Origin: an uncultured Muribaculaceae bacterium
GTDB lineage: Bacteria > Bacteroidota > Bacteroidia > Bacteroidales > Muribaculaceae
Assembly (NCBI GenBank): GCA_910588245.1
Contig: CAJUQP010000010.1
Coordinates: forward strand, 1 to 64,000
Direction: 5' to 3'
DNA: 64,000 nucleotides
Shown: positions 17,941 to 27,633 of the stretch, piece by piece
Numbering within the stretch: the stretch's first letter is position 1
Layout of the letters: each line of letters opens with the position of its first letter
Notes under the pieces: model-generated
What the model was told of the DNA's origin: nothing
Seen by the model: only the letters and a program-made list of their open reading frames with translations
The model's database searches: none
Position numbers and translations under genes: made by a program

Positions 17941-20301
17941 TCATGATTTCTTAGCGCGGCGAACGCTTTTCTTGGGAGCGGCGTCTTGCGCCTCCATCAA
18001 GGCCTTGGCCTCCTCAAAAGTGAGGGAGGACGCGTCAGTATTTTTCGGTATCTTATAATTTACGGCTTTCTTCGCCCCTTCAGGCTTATAAGCCATATAA
18101 GGGCCATACCGTCCGTTGAGCACCTCGAGACCAGGCATCTCGGGATACGTCTTTATCAACCTGTTGGCTTCCTCTTCCCTCTTCTTGCCGATCAGTTCTG
18201 CCGCCTCCTCGAGAGTGATGCCCTGGGGAGTAAGTTCTTTTGGTATTGAGACGAAAGTCTTGCCCATGCGTATGTAAGGGCCAAAGCGCCCTATGGCGGC
18301 TGTCACTTTCTCACCATCAATCTCTCCCACCGCGCGGGGAAGTTCGAAAAGCTTAAGCGCCTCCTCAAGAGTAATGCTGGCCACACTCTGCCCGGCCAGA
18401 AGACTTGCGAAAAGAGGTTTATCCTCATCCTCGGCCCGTCCGATCTGCACAACCGGGCCGAACCGTCCGATCTTTACCGACACCGGACGGCCTGTGGCCG
18501 GATCCGTACCAAGCTGGCGCTCGCCGATCTTATGCTCCATCCTCAGGGAATTGATCTTCTCGATCTCAGGATGGAAACCTCCGTAGAAATCGGATATCTC
18601 GTTCTGCCAGCCAAGCTTGCCTTCGGCTATGTCGTCGAATTTCTCCTCAACCTTGGCCGTGAAATTATAATCGAGGATATCGGGGAAATATTCCGTAAGA
18701 AAGCGGTTGACAACCATTCCCACATCTGTAGGCACAAGTTTTCCCTTATCCGATCCGGCAGCCTCCGAGAGCTTCTTCGACGTTATCTTCCCTTTGCGGA
18801 GAGTGAGCACCTCATAGTCACGCCTCACACCCTCCTTCTCACCGCGTTTCACATAGTCGCGGGCCTGGATCGTGGATATGGTAGGCGCATATGTGGAAGG
18901 TCTCCCTATTCCAAGATCCTCCATCTTCTTCACCAGGGAAGCCTCAGTATATCTTGCGGGGGGTTGCGTGAAACGCTGGGTAGCGGTGACCTCCTCTGCC
19001 TCAAGGCTCTCACCGGGCTTCATGGGTGGGAGCTCCGTGAATTCCTGCTGGCGGGCGTTCTCTGTCTTCCATACCTTAAGGAAGCCCTCGAACTTGACGA
19101 CCTCCCCCTCGGCCCGGAAAGACACATCTCCCAACGCTTCACCAAGAGTTTTACCTGATGCTGGAGTAATGGAGATATCGACGGTGGTCTTCTCTATTTC
19201 CGCGTCAGCCATCTGTGAAGCCACTGTACGCTTCCATATGAGCTCATACAGTTTCTGCTCCTGGGCAGTGCCCTCTATCGTATGGTTCGACACATATGTG
19301 GGACGTATGGCCTCGTGGGCCTCCTGCGCACCCTTGGAATTCGTATGGTAATGGCGCACCTTGAGATAATCCTCCCCGATCTCTTTCCTGACAAGCTCGG
19401 CCACACTGTTGATGGCAAGAGCGGAGAGATTGGTGGAATCAGTACGCATGTATGTTATCTTTCCATCCTCATACAGCTTCTGCGCGATCATCATGGTCTG
19501 GTTGACGGAGAAACCGAGCTTGCGCGACGCTTCCTGCTGAAGGGTAGAGGTAGTGAACGGAGGGAACGGGGTGCGTCTGAGCGGCTTCACCGACACCTCT
19601 CCCACCGAATATGCGGCTCCGGCACATGCCGTGAGGAAAGCCTCCGCCTGCGCACGGTCAGCCAGGCGCGACGAGAGTTCAGCCTTGACAGGGAGCTCCA
19701 CGCCAGGCACCTTCAAAAGTGCGTTGACACGGAAGAAAGGCTCCGCCACGAAGTCTTCAAGCTCCTTCTCGCGCTCGCATATAAGGCGGACGGCAACGCT
19801 CTGCACGCGTCCGGCACTGAGCGCCGGCTTTATCTTCTTCCAGAGCACAGGACTGAGTTCGAAGCCGACTATGCGGTCGAGCACCCTTCGGGCCTGCTGC
19901 GCGTTGACACGGTCAATGTCGATGGTGCGCGGATTCTCTATGGCCGCGAGAATGGCAGGCTTCGTTATCTCATGGAAGACAATGCGGCGCGTAGTGACAG
20001 GATCAAGATCGAGAACTTCCGCGAGATGCCAGGCGATAGCCTCCCCCTCGCGGTCTTCATCGGAAGCGAGCCACACCGTGTCTGCATCGGCGGCCGCTTT
20101 CTTCAGTTTTTTCACAAGCTCTTTCTTGTCGTCAGGTATCTCGTAGACAGGCTTGAAGCCGTCGGCCACGTCAACGCTGAAACCATGCTTCTTCAGATCG
20201 CGTATATGGCCGTAGCTCGACATGACAGTGAAGTCCTTGCCGAGGAATTTTTCTATGGTTTTCGCCTTTGCCGGCGATTCGACTATGACCAGATTCTTCA
20301 T
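17941..20301 (-). CDS. topA: DNA topoisomerase I
   Basis: A type IA topoisomerase of 786 residues relaxing negative supercoils. The TOPRIM domain starts at once (MKNLVIVESPAKAKTIEKFL), with DEDREGEAIAWHL further on. The active Tyr lies in ITYMRTDSTNLS. Three C-terminal topo-type repeats (GRPVSVKIGRFGP, AAIGRFGPYIRMG, LNGRYGPYMAYK) have lost their zinc cysteines, as in other Bacteroidota, and a basic tail ends the protein. The start at 20301 is chosen because it matches the family N-terminus; the frame stays open to 20331 but those ten residues are extra. Confidence 0.95.
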   Translation of the reverse strand: MKNLVIVESPAKAKTIEKFLGKDFTVMSSYGHIRDLKKHGFSVDVADGFKPVYEIPDDKKELVKKLKKAAADADTVWLASDEDREGEAIAWHLAEVLDLDPVTTRRIVFHEITKPAILAAIENPRTIDIDRVNAQQARRVLDRIVGFELSPVLWKKIKPALSAGRVQSVAVRLICEREKELEDFVAEPFFRVNALLKVPGVELPVKAELSSRLADRAQAEAFLTACAGAAYSVGEVSVKPLRRTPFPPFTTSTLQQEASRKLGFSVNQTMMIAQKLYEDGKITYMRTDSTNLSALAINSVAELVRKEIGEDYLKVRHYHTNSKGAQEAHEAIRPTYVSNHTIEGTAQEQKLYELIWKRTVASQMADAEIEKTTVDISITPASGKTLGEALGDVSFRAEGEVVKFEGFLKVWKTENARQQEFTELPPMKPGESLEAEEVTATQRFTQPPARYTEASLVKKMEDLGIGRPSTYAPTISTIQARDYVKRGEKEGVRRDYEVLTLRKGKITSKKLSEAAGSDKGKLVPTDVGMVVNRFLTEYFPDILDYNFTAKVEEKFDDIAEGKLGWQNEISDFYGGFHPEIEKINSLRMEHKIGERQLGTDPATGRPVSVKIGRFGPVVQIGRAEDEDKPLFASLLAGQSVASITLEEALKLFELPRAVGEIDGEKVTAAIGRFGPYIRMGKTFVSIPKELTPQGITLEEAAELIGKKREEEANRLIKTYPEMPGLEVLNGRYGPYMAYKPEGAKKAVNYKIPKNTDASSLTFEEAKALMEAQDAAPKKSVRRAKKS

Positions 20302-20387
20302 CTTGACAGTTTGTTTTAGGGCCTTTGGCAATTGGTCAGAAAGCTCTTGAACGAGGCGTTTTTCTTACCGTTATTGAAACTTGGGCG

Positions 20388-20395
20388 CAAAATTA
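20388..20395 (-). promoter_or_regulatory. Putative -7 box for topA
   Basis: Minus-strand TAATTTTG, 87 nt upstream of the topA start, in the divergent topA-gyrB intergenic region. No well-placed -33 TTTG was found. Confidence 0.45.
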
Positions 20396-20585
20396 ACACT
20401 TTTTTTCTTTAACACACAATTAAGGAGAGAAGTTTTTTCGACACAAGGTCAAGACCCTCTATCCGCGACCCACACTATATCTCTGACCTCAGCGTGACCG
20501 GAAAGCCACGCAGCCTCAAGCGGATTCCCAGGCATGCGCCTACGGCGCCCCATTCCGCAGCGAGAGATGGAAAAGCTATTTTTAT

Positions 20586-20616
20586 TTTGCCATGACTGAT
20601 TTTTTTTGTAATTTTG
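20586..20616 (+). promoter_or_regulatory. Promoter of gyrB
   Basis: TTTG at 20586-20589 and TAATTTTG at 20609-20616 are separated by 19 bp, a full match to the Bacteroidota sigma-ABfr consensus, 68 nt before the gyrB start codon. The rest of 20302-20684 holds no credible gene. Confidence 0.75.
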
Positions 20617-20684
20617 TAAAGAAAAGGCGCTTATTGCAGCCCATTTCTTAAATATAGAAGCATATAACTGACTCAGAATAAGAT

Positions 20685-22658
20685 ATGGCAGAAGAAACAG
20701 AATTGCAGGATCAGCAACCGAAAGAATATGTAGCCGACAACATCCAGGTGCTCGAGGGGCTCGAGGCCGTGCGCAAACGCCCGGCGATGTATATCGGCGA
20801 TATCTCCGGCCGCGGTCTGCATCACCTTGTGTATGAGGTGGTCGACAACTCAATCGACGAGGCCCTTGCAGGCTATGCCACCCATATCGAGGTCACGATT
20901 CTTGAAGACAATTCCATAAAGGTGGTCGACAACGGCCGTGGCATTCCCGTAGACATGCATGAGAAAATGCATAAGCCGGCCCTTGAGGTCGTGCTCACTG
21001 TGCTCCATGCAGGAGGTAAATTCGACAAAGGCTCCTACAAGGTGTCAGGAGGTTTGCACGGTGTGGGCGTGAGCTGCGTCAACGCCCTCTCCGACTATCT
21101 CCGCGCCGAGATTCACCGCGATGGCAAGATATACATGCAGGAGTATTCACTCGGCAAGCCCACATGCGACCTGAGCGTGATCGGAGAGACCGACCACACC
21201 GGCACAACCATAATCTTCCACCCGGACGCGTCGATATTCACAGAGACTGTCTACGATTATGAGACCCTGGCCAACCGTCTGCGCGACCTGGCATATCTTA
21301 ACGCCGGCATATCGCTTACGCTCACCGACATGCGCGCACGTGACGAGCAGGGAAAACCGCATAGCGAAGTTTTCCACAGCAAAGACGGCCTAAAGGAATT
21401 CGTACGCTATCTCGACCAGGGCAAGGAGCCGCTTATCGAAGACATCATCCATCTCAACACGATGAAAAACGGTGTCCCCGTGGAGGTGGCCATGACCTAC
21501 AACACATCGTTCGCCGAGAACATCTTCTCCTACGTCAACAACATCAACACCATTGAGGGAGGCACGCACCTCACCGGCTTCCGCCGTGGCCTTACCACAA
21601 CCCTCAAGAAATATGCCGACGACAACCACCTGCTCGACAAGCTCAAGATAGAACTCTCTAAGGAGGACTTCCGCGATGGTCTCACAGCTGTAGTGTCGGT
21701 CAAGGTTGCGGAGCCTCAGTTCGAGGGCCAGACCAAGACCAAACTCGGCAACAATGAGGTGGCGGGAGTCGTGCAGACAGCCGTAAGCGAGGCATTGCGC
21801 TATTATCTTGAGGAGCATCCCAAGCAGGCGCGCGCCATAGTCGACAAGGTGATGCTCGCGGCCCAGGCGCGCCACGCCGCCTACAACGCCCGCATGAAAG
21901 TGCAGCGCAAGTCTCCACTCTCGGGAGCCGGACTCCCCGGAAAGCTCGCCGACTGCAAAAGCCGCGATGCCGCGGAATGCGAGCTGTTCCTCGTCGAGGG
22001 TGATTCCGCAGGCGGAAGCGCGAAGCAGGGACGCAACCCCAATTATCAGGCTATCCTCCCACTGCGCGGAAAAATCCTGAACGTGGAGAAAGCGCTCGAC
22101 CACAAGGTTTTCGAGAGCGAGGAAATCGTCAACATGTTCAAAGCGCTCGGAGTGACCATCGGCACTGAGGAGGATTCCAAGGAGCCCAACATGACAAAGC
22201 TCCGCTACCACAAGATCATCATCATGACTGATGCCGACGTCGACGGCGCCCACATCGCCACCCTCCTGATGACCTTCTTCTACCGCCGCATACGCCCCAT
22301 AATCGACAACGGATATCTCTATATCGCCACTCCCCCGCTCTACAAATGCAGCACGAAAGGGAAAACCAAGACCCAGGAATATGCCTGGGACGAACAACAG
22401 GTGCAGAGATTCGTCGACACTTATTGCGACGGCAACCGCGACCGCATGGTGCTTCAGCGCTACAAAGGTCTCGGTGAGATGAACCCCGAGCAGCTCTGGG
22501 AGACCACAATGGATCCCGAGAACAGGATGCTCAAACAGGTGAACCTCGTAAACGCCGCGGAAGCCGACCGCACCTTCTCCGTGCTCATGGGCGAAGAGGT
22601 AGGACCGCGCCGAGAGTTTATCGAGGCACACGCCACCTACGCCAACATCGACGCCTGA
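20685..22658 (+). CDS. gyrB: DNA gyrase subunit B
   Basis: A 657-residue ATPase subunit of gyrase. The GHKL ATPase domain (VRKRPAMYIGDIS, VDNSIDEALAG, DNGRGIPVD) is followed by the transducer domain and the TOPRIM domain (LVEGDSAGGSAKQGR near 436, MTDADVDGAHI near 515). The C-terminal tail has the usual YKGLGEMNPEQLWETTM. It is complete and of normal length. It is transcribed divergently from topA, so opposing supercoiling enzymes share one intergenic region. Confidence 0.97.
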   Translation: MAEETELQDQQPKEYVADNIQVLEGLEAVRKRPAMYIGDISGRGLHHLVYEVVDNSIDEALAGYATHIEVTILEDNSIKVVDNGRGIPVDMHEKMHKPALEVVLTVLHAGGKFDKGSYKVSGGLHGVGVSCVNALSDYLRAEIHRDGKIYMQEYSLGKPTCDLSVIGETDHTGTTIIFHPDASIFTETVYDYETLANRLRDLAYLNAGISLTLTDMRARDEQGKPHSEVFHSKDGLKEFVRYLDQGKEPLIEDIIHLNTMKNGVPVEVAMTYNTSFAENIFSYVNNINTIEGGTHLTGFRRGLTTTLKKYADDNHLLDKLKIELSKEDFRDGLTAVVSVKVAEPQFEGQTKTKLGNNEVAGVVQTAVSEALRYYLEEHPKQARAIVDKVMLAAQARHAAYNARMKVQRKSPLSGAGLPGKLADCKSRDAAECELFLVEGDSAGGSAKQGRNPNYQAILPLRGKILNVEKALDHKVFESEEIVNMFKALGVTIGTEEDSKEPNMTKLRYHKIIIMTDADVDGAHIATLLMTFFYRRIRPIIDNGYLYIATPPLYKCSTKGKTKTQEYAWDEQQVQRFVDTYCDGNRDRMVLQRYKGLGEMNPEQLWETTMDPENRMLKQVNLVNAAEADRTFSVLMGEEVGPRREFIEAHATYANIDA

Positions 22659-22687
22659 CATCCGGCAGGCGCCACCACCGCATATAT

Positions 22688-22717
22688 TGCCGCCACCCCT
22701 TCCGGGGAGTGGCGGCA
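22688..22717 (+). terminator. Hairpin after gyrB
   Basis: TGCCGCCAC (22688-22696) pairs with GTGGCGGCA (22709-22717), extended inward by CCCC/GGGG with one bulged A. It begins 29 nt after the gyrB stop. It lacks a T-run, so it may be a weak terminator or a processing structure. Confidence 0.5.
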
Positions 22718-22761
22718 TTGAAATATCTCCCCAACCGACAGGATTCCTGTCTCCGACGATT

Positions 22762-23619
22762 ATGAAAACAATATTCATTGTCATCGGCGGCCTCGCCGAT
22801 ATTCCAGATCCCGACAACGGCTCACAGACGCCGCTCATGGCCGCCCGCACCCCATCGCTCGACGCCCTCGCGAAATGTGGATGCTGCGGATCCATACAGA
22901 CCTTGCCCGACGACGTGGAGGTGTCTCCGGAAAACACCATGCTCGCCCTGCTCGGCTATGATTTCTCAAGAGGCACCGTGCCTATGTCGACACTTGCGAA
23001 GTTCGGCGCCGGCCTCGCGTTTCCCCAGAACGACCTGAGGCTGTTCGTCATGCCGAAATTCTCCGGCCACGGCGTAGTGGTGGCCGACACCGACTCCGTC
23101 AGGGGAGCCGCCATGATGGCCATGCTCAAGCCTCTTTTCCCCATGGGTGAGGGGATCGATATATCGAAAGGTTATCCCACAGGATCTTTGGCCGACAAGG
23201 CCATGCTCGCCATAAAGGCAATCGAGATCTTCGACTTCGTGCTCGTGTATGTCGACGGCCCGGACCGCGCGGCGATGCGCGGCGATGTCATGGCAAAGAT
23301 CGAGGCCATTGAGGATATCGACAAGCAGCTCATCACCCCCGTGGCCGACTATGTCTGGAACGCCAAGCTACAGATGAACCTCGTGGTGACCGGCGACCAC
23401 ATATCCTCCTGGAAAGATGCCCGCAGGCTTCCGGGAGAAGTGCCCGCGGTGGTCTATTTCAACGATGACCTCCCTTACGACACCGAGCGTTTCGATGAGG
23501 AATCGGTGGAAGACGGGCCGCTTAACGCCCCCCTCCCCGGAGACCTCATCCGTCTGCTGGTATCGTTCGAGCCCTATGCCGACGATGACAAAAACGGCAG
23601 CCAACCTCCCCTTATCTGA
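22762..23619 (+). CDS. ApgM-like protein with lost catalytic residues (predicted pseudoenzyme)
   Basis: A 285-residue alkaline-phosphatase-superfamily protein related to archaeal-type phosphoglycerate mutases and to the 405-residue ApgM-like protein of this window (46735-47952). Compared with that paralogue, the metal-binding DGMAD is GGLAD, the nucleophile segment GSEIAHLSLLGY is SPENTMLALLGY, and DEAGHEGD is DRAAMRGD. Only a DH pair (VTGDHISS) is kept. It is also about 120 residues shorter. The start at 22762 is chosen because the upstream frame crosses the gyrB hairpin. Catalysis as a mutase or kinase is unlikely. A structural or binding role, or slow decay, is possible. Confidence 0.65.
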   Translation: MKTIFIVIGGLADIPDPDNGSQTPLMAARTPSLDALAKCGCCGSIQTLPDDVEVSPENTMLALLGYDFSRGTVPMSTLAKFGAGLAFPQNDLRLFVMPKFSGHGVVVADTDSVRGAAMMAMLKPLFPMGEGIDISKGYPTGSLADKAMLAIKAIEIFDFVLVYVDGPDRAAMRGDVMAKIEAIEDIDKQLITPVADYVWNAKLQMNLVVTGDHISSWKDARRLPGEVPAVVYFNDDLPYDTERFDEESVEDGPLNAPLPGDLIRLLVSFEPYADDDKNGSQPPLI

Positions 23620-23653
23620 TAAAAAACGTTCTCATATCACAAGACACTCCACC

Positions 23654-24796
23654 ATGACAAAAGAATATGACTATCTGATAGTGGGAGCCGGACTATACGG
23701 ATCGACTTTCGCCCATCTTGCAAGCAAGGCGGGGAAAAGATGTCTTGTGATAGACAAAAGGCCCCACACGGGAGGCAACATCTTCTGCGAAAAGATCGAA
23801 GGGATCAACGTGCATAAATATGGAGCACACATCTTCCACACCTCCGACAGGAAAGTCTGGGATTTCGTCAACTCTATCACCCCCTTCAACCGGTTCACAA
23901 ACTCTCCGATAGCCATTGCTCCCGACGGGAATCTGTATAACCTCCCGTTCAACATGAACACATTCTGCCGCATCTGGGGAGTAAAGACTCCTCGCGAGGC
24001 AGCCGCTATGCTCGAACAACAACGCGCGAGAGCCATAGATAAGATGCGCGCCGAAGGGGTATCGGAACCGCGGAATCTGGAGGAGCAGGCTCTCTCTCTC
24101 GTTGGAGAGGACATCTACCGGCTTCTGATAGAGGGTTACACGGAAAAACAGTGGGGACGCAAATGCACTGAGCTTCCAGCTTTCATCATAAGGAGGCTCC
24201 CCGTGCGACTCACCTTCGATAATAATTATTTCAATGATACGTTCCAAGGGATTCCCGAGGGAGGCTACAACCGCCTCACCGACGGGTTGCTTGAAGGGTC
24301 GGATGTAAGACTTCGCACAGACTTTTTCGAAGACCGGGCATTCTGGGAATCAAAAGCCGACAAGATCCTTTTCACCGGAAAAATCGATGAATTTTATGGC
24401 TACCGATTCGGTAAACTCGACTATCGGACAGTGCGTTTTGAGACAGAAGTGCTCGACGAACCCAATCATCAGGGTAACGCTGTGGTCAACTATACATCTT
24501 CCGACGTGCCCTATACACGTATAATCGAACATAAACATTTCGAAACTTTCGGCAATGCCGTCTACGACAATCCCCGCACCGTGATCTCACGGGAATACTC
24601 TACGGAATGGATGGAAGGCATGGAGCCCTTCTACCCCGTCAACGATACCGTCAACCAGCGGATATATGAAAGATACGCCACTTTAGCCGGGCAAGAGAAA
24701 AATGTGATATTCGGCGGCCGTCTCGCTGAATACAGATATTACGACATGGCTCCCCTCATAGCCTCTGTAATGAACCTTTTCAACGGCATGATTTGA
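23654..24796 (+). CDS. glf: UDP-galactopyranose mutase
   Basis: A 380-residue flavoenzyme converting UDP-galactopyranose to UDP-galactofuranose. The N-terminal dinucleotide fold reads DYLIVGAGLYGSTFAHLA; HKYGAHIFHT near 55 and the C-terminal ENVIFGGRLAEYRYYDM-like end (here KNVIFGGRLAEYRYYDM) are family hallmarks. The start at 23654 lies directly before the FAD-binding strand. A galactofuranosyltransferase-like gene follows 16 bp later. The two supply and transfer galactofuranose for a surface polysaccharide. Confidence 0.95.
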   Translation: MTKEYDYLIVGAGLYGSTFAHLASKAGKRCLVIDKRPHTGGNIFCEKIEGINVHKYGAHIFHTSDRKVWDFVNSITPFNRFTNSPIAIAPDGNLYNLPFNMNTFCRIWGVKTPREAAAMLEQQRARAIDKMRAEGVSEPRNLEEQALSLVGEDIYRLLIEGYTEKQWGRKCTELPAFIIRRLPVRLTFDNNYFNDTFQGIPEGGYNRLTDGLLEGSDVRLRTDFFEDRAFWESKADKILFTGKIDEFYGYRFGKLDYRTVRFETEVLDEPNHQGNAVVNYTSSDVPYTRIIEHKHFETFGNAVYDNPRTVISREYSTEWMEGMEPFYPVNDTVNQRIYERYATLAGQEKNVIFGGRLAEYRYYDMAPLIASVMNLFNGMI

Positions 24797-24812
24797 ATAA
24801 AAACGGCAATAT

Positions 24813-25802
24813 ATGAAAGAAGTATTCGTCTCAAGAAACTACCGCCATCCCTTCACGGCCTCCTCCAAAGCTAAAATCGACGCAGAGGAGATAGTGGCTC
24901 ACATGGGGTTCAAGAATATCGGTCTTCCGACGCGCACATTCAACTTCTGGCTATGGGGAAAACTCTGGGATCTGACGTCAGAATTTGTAGGCAAGAGAAG
25001 GATGCCTAATGGTGGAACGGTATTCCTGCAATATCCCTCTGACGATATTCTGCCCATGATAGCCAAAGCAAAGGAAAAGGGGAACCGGGTGATCGTACTT
25101 ATCCACGATATAAATTCCCTGCGTTTCGACGTGGCGGACAACGAGCTCGACTTCCTGAACGATGTTGATCATGCAATTCTCCACAACCGGAATATGGCGC
25201 GACTTATCAACTCCCGCTACCCCCGGCTGTCCGTCCAGACACTCGGCATCTTCGATTATCTGCATGCCAATCTATCCATATACCGCCATAATGGTGAATA
25301 CCGACTCATCTTCGCCGGCAATCTTAAGAAAAGCCTTTTTCTCGACAAACTGCATGATCTGCCGGTAAACATTAACCTCTACGGAGTGGGAGGAGACAGG
25401 ATCCGGCAGACTGACAGGATAGTATACAAAGGCTGTTTTCATCCTAATGAGCTTGGCCGACATCTCGAAGGAGATTTCGGGCTCGTATGGGACGGCGACA
25501 GCATAGACACCTGCGAGGGTGTCCTCGGCAGCTACCTGAAATTCATATCCCCCCATAAAATGTCGATGTATCTATCGTCAGGGTTGCCTGTGATAGTGTG
25601 GGATAAGTCGGCGATGGCGGAGATAGTAGAGGAAAACGGAGCCGGATTCGCCGTATCCTCACTCCGGAAGATTCCCGAAAGACTGAAAGCTCTCTCTCAG
25701 GAGGAATACTGCGAAATGAAAAGGAAAGCTGTGGCTCTCGCACATGACCTCGACAACGGAGCCTTCCTCACAGCAGCCATGAAGCGGTGTCTCGGACAAT
25801 AG
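24813..25802 (+). CDS. Galactofuranosyltransferase-like glycosyltransferase
   Basis: A 329-residue GT-B fold enzyme without signal peptide. Features include VIVLIHDINSLRFD near 93 and the C-terminal nucleotide-binding part (GLVWDGDSIDTCEG, NYLKF-like SYLKFISPHKMSMYLSSGLPVIVW, then EENGAGFAV). This pattern is typical of beta-1,6-galactofuranosyltransferase-like and Gtf3-like enzymes of capsule and O-antigen loci. It sits directly downstream of glf, which supports galactofuranose as donor sugar. The acceptor is unknown. Confidence 0.75.
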   Translation: MKEVFVSRNYRHPFTASSKAKIDAEEIVAHMGFKNIGLPTRTFNFWLWGKLWDLTSEFVGKRRMPNGGTVFLQYPSDDILPMIAKAKEKGNRVIVLIHDINSLRFDVADNELDFLNDVDHAILHNRNMARLINSRYPRLSVQTLGIFDYLHANLSIYRHNGEYRLIFAGNLKKSLFLDKLHDLPVNINLYGVGGDRIRQTDRIVYKGCFHPNELGRHLEGDFGLVWDGDSIDTCEGVLGSYLKFISPHKMSMYLSSGLPVIVWDKSAMAEIVEENGAGFAVSSLRKIPERLKALSQEEYCEMKRKAVALAHDLDNGAFLTAAMKRCLGQ

Positions 25803-25866
25803 CGGCATACTCTCCGATGAATCCCGGACGATCAAGTCAACGACTTAATCATTAAAACTATCGACA

Positions 25867-27588
25867 ATGACAGACAGATTTCCTGAAAAAATATGCGCCG
25901 CGCTTATCGACATGGACGGCGTGCTCTACGACTCAATGCCCTATCACGCCAAAGCATGGCATCAGATGATGGCCGAACAAGGCGTTAAGACAGATCCTGA
26001 TGAATTCTTCCTTTACGAGGGAATGACCGGAGAGGCGACCATACGACTTATCTACCGCCGTGAACTCGGCAAGGATGTCACTCCGCAGGAGGCAGCAGAG
26101 CTCTACGCACGTAAATCGGAGATATTCGCCGCATTCGGCAAGAAACCTCTCATGAAAGGAGCCGACAGGATGCTCCGTGCGTTCATGGAAGCCGGTATTC
26201 CCCGCGTGCTTGTCACCGGGTCCGGACAGGCATCCCTGCTCGACAACCTCTGCAGTGAATATCCCGGAGCTTTCCCCGACGGCATGCGTGTGACGGCACA
26301 TGACGTAAAGCACGGCAAACCGGATCCTGAGCCATATCTCATGGGTGCGCAGAAAGCTGGTGTCGCACCTGCAGACTGCATCGTCGTAGAAAACGCCCCT
26401 CTCGGAGTGCGCGCCGGGAAAGCCGCCGGCTGCTTCACGATAGCCGTCACCACAGGGCCGATCCCGAGAGAGGAATTTGAGAAAGAGGGCGCAGACATGA
26501 TATTCCCCTCGATGGATGCCTTCGCCTACTGGCTTGAAAGCAGACTCGGTGCCAATCCTATGGCAGCACAGCTCGACGCCATAGTAGCCAGTCTCGCGCC
26601 TGCTACGGTGACGGTAGTGACCGACGGGAATGTGGAACGCGACGTGATGCCGGCGTTCGCATCGTCGAAGGCACTCTCATCAGCCAACAAAGTGATTCTT
26701 TCCCCCGGAGAGGATCATAAGAACATAGAATCGGCAATCCTCATATGGAAAGCGTTGGAGGAAGCGGGAGCCACACGCCACAGTCTAGTAGTGAACATAG
26801 GCGGAGGACTCGTGACCGATATCGGAGGATTCGCGGCGGCCACCTATAAACGGGGAATTCGCTTCGTCAACATACCCACGACTCTGCTGGGCGCTGTCGA
26901 TGCAGCCACGGGAGGCAAGACAGGAATAAACTTCAACGGATTGAAAAACGAGATAGGAGCGTTCCATCTACCTTCGGAAGTAATCATCAGCGCCCTCCCC
27001 CTCGCCACCCTGTCGCACCGCGAGATTGTGTCCGGATACGCAGAGATGCTGAAAACAGGTCTCATAGCGGATGAGGGGCTCTATAGATCATTGCTCGATG
27101 TTGACGCTGTGATAGCCGACGGCACGCGCCTTGAGGGTGCTATGAAAAGATGTGTGGAGATTAAGGAAGACGTTGTCAGGCAGGATCCCACAGAGAAAGG
27201 GTTGCGGAAGATACTCAACTTTGGCCACACCGCCGGACATGCCTTCGAGAGTCTCGCCATAGAGAGGCACAAACCACTGGCTCACGGGGAGGCCGTGGCC
27301 CACGGCATGCTGGTGGAACTTATCCTCAGTCATATGCTGAAAGGATTCCCCTCGGAGGAGGTGCACAGATACGCCTCCATGCTGAAGGAACAATATCCCC
27401 TCACCGGCACATCATGCGCCGACACTCCTTTGCTGATCGCCCTGATGAGTCACGACAAGAAAAACGCCACCACAGGCCGCGCCAACTTCACCCTTTTGAG
27501 ATCCGTAGGAGATCCGGAGATCAACTGCGAGCCTTCGGAGAAGGATATTGAAGCGGCCCTCGACATCTACCGCGACATGATGGGCTGA
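25867..27588 (+). CDS. aroB: HAD phosphatase fused to 3-dehydroquinate synthase
   Basis: A 573-residue two-domain protein. Residues 1 to about 222 form a beta-phosphoglucomutase-like HAD domain (nucleophile in LIDMDGVLYDSMP, VTGSGQ, KHGKPDPEPYLMGA, VVENAPLGV). Residues about 232-573 form a full dehydroquinate synthase: NIGGGLVTDIGGFAA, PTTLLGAVDAATGGKTGIN, and metal ligands in YAEMLKTG, NFGHTAGHAFE and AHGEAVAHGM. Both active sites look intact. DHQ synthase makes the shikimate-pathway ring from DAHP. The purpose of a covalently linked sugar-phosphate phosphatase is unclear. It lies inside a glycan locus, so a related cyclase role cannot be ruled out, though the DHQS motifs are canonical. Confidence 0.88.
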   Translation: MTDRFPEKICAALIDMDGVLYDSMPYHAKAWHQMMAEQGVKTDPDEFFLYEGMTGEATIRLIYRRELGKDVTPQEAAELYARKSEIFAAFGKKPLMKGADRMLRAFMEAGIPRVLVTGSGQASLLDNLCSEYPGAFPDGMRVTAHDVKHGKPDPEPYLMGAQKAGVAPADCIVVENAPLGVRAGKAAGCFTIAVTTGPIPREEFEKEGADMIFPSMDAFAYWLESRLGANPMAAQLDAIVASLAPATVTVVTDGNVERDVMPAFASSKALSSANKVILSPGEDHKNIESAILIWKALEEAGATRHSLVVNIGGGLVTDIGGFAAATYKRGIRFVNIPTTLLGAVDAATGGKTGINFNGLKNEIGAFHLPSEVIISALPLATLSHREIVSGYAEMLKTGLIADEGLYRSLLDVDAVIADGTRLEGAMKRCVEIKEDVVRQDPTEKGLRKILNFGHTAGHAFESLAIERHKPLAHGEAVAHGMLVELILSHMLKGFPSEEVHRYASMLKEQYPLTGTSCADTPLLIALMSHDKKNATTGRANFTLLRSVGDPEINCEPSEKDIEAALDIYRDMMG

Positions 27589-27633
27589 AAAACGCTCGCT
27601 GAGAATTAACAAGCATTTCCCTGGGACGTATTG

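Noticed and set aside
21390..22940. 516-codon open frame antisense to gyrB
   Set aside because: gyrB is unmistakable on the other strand; long antisense frames arise from codon bias in GC-rich genes and the translation has no recognisable motifs.
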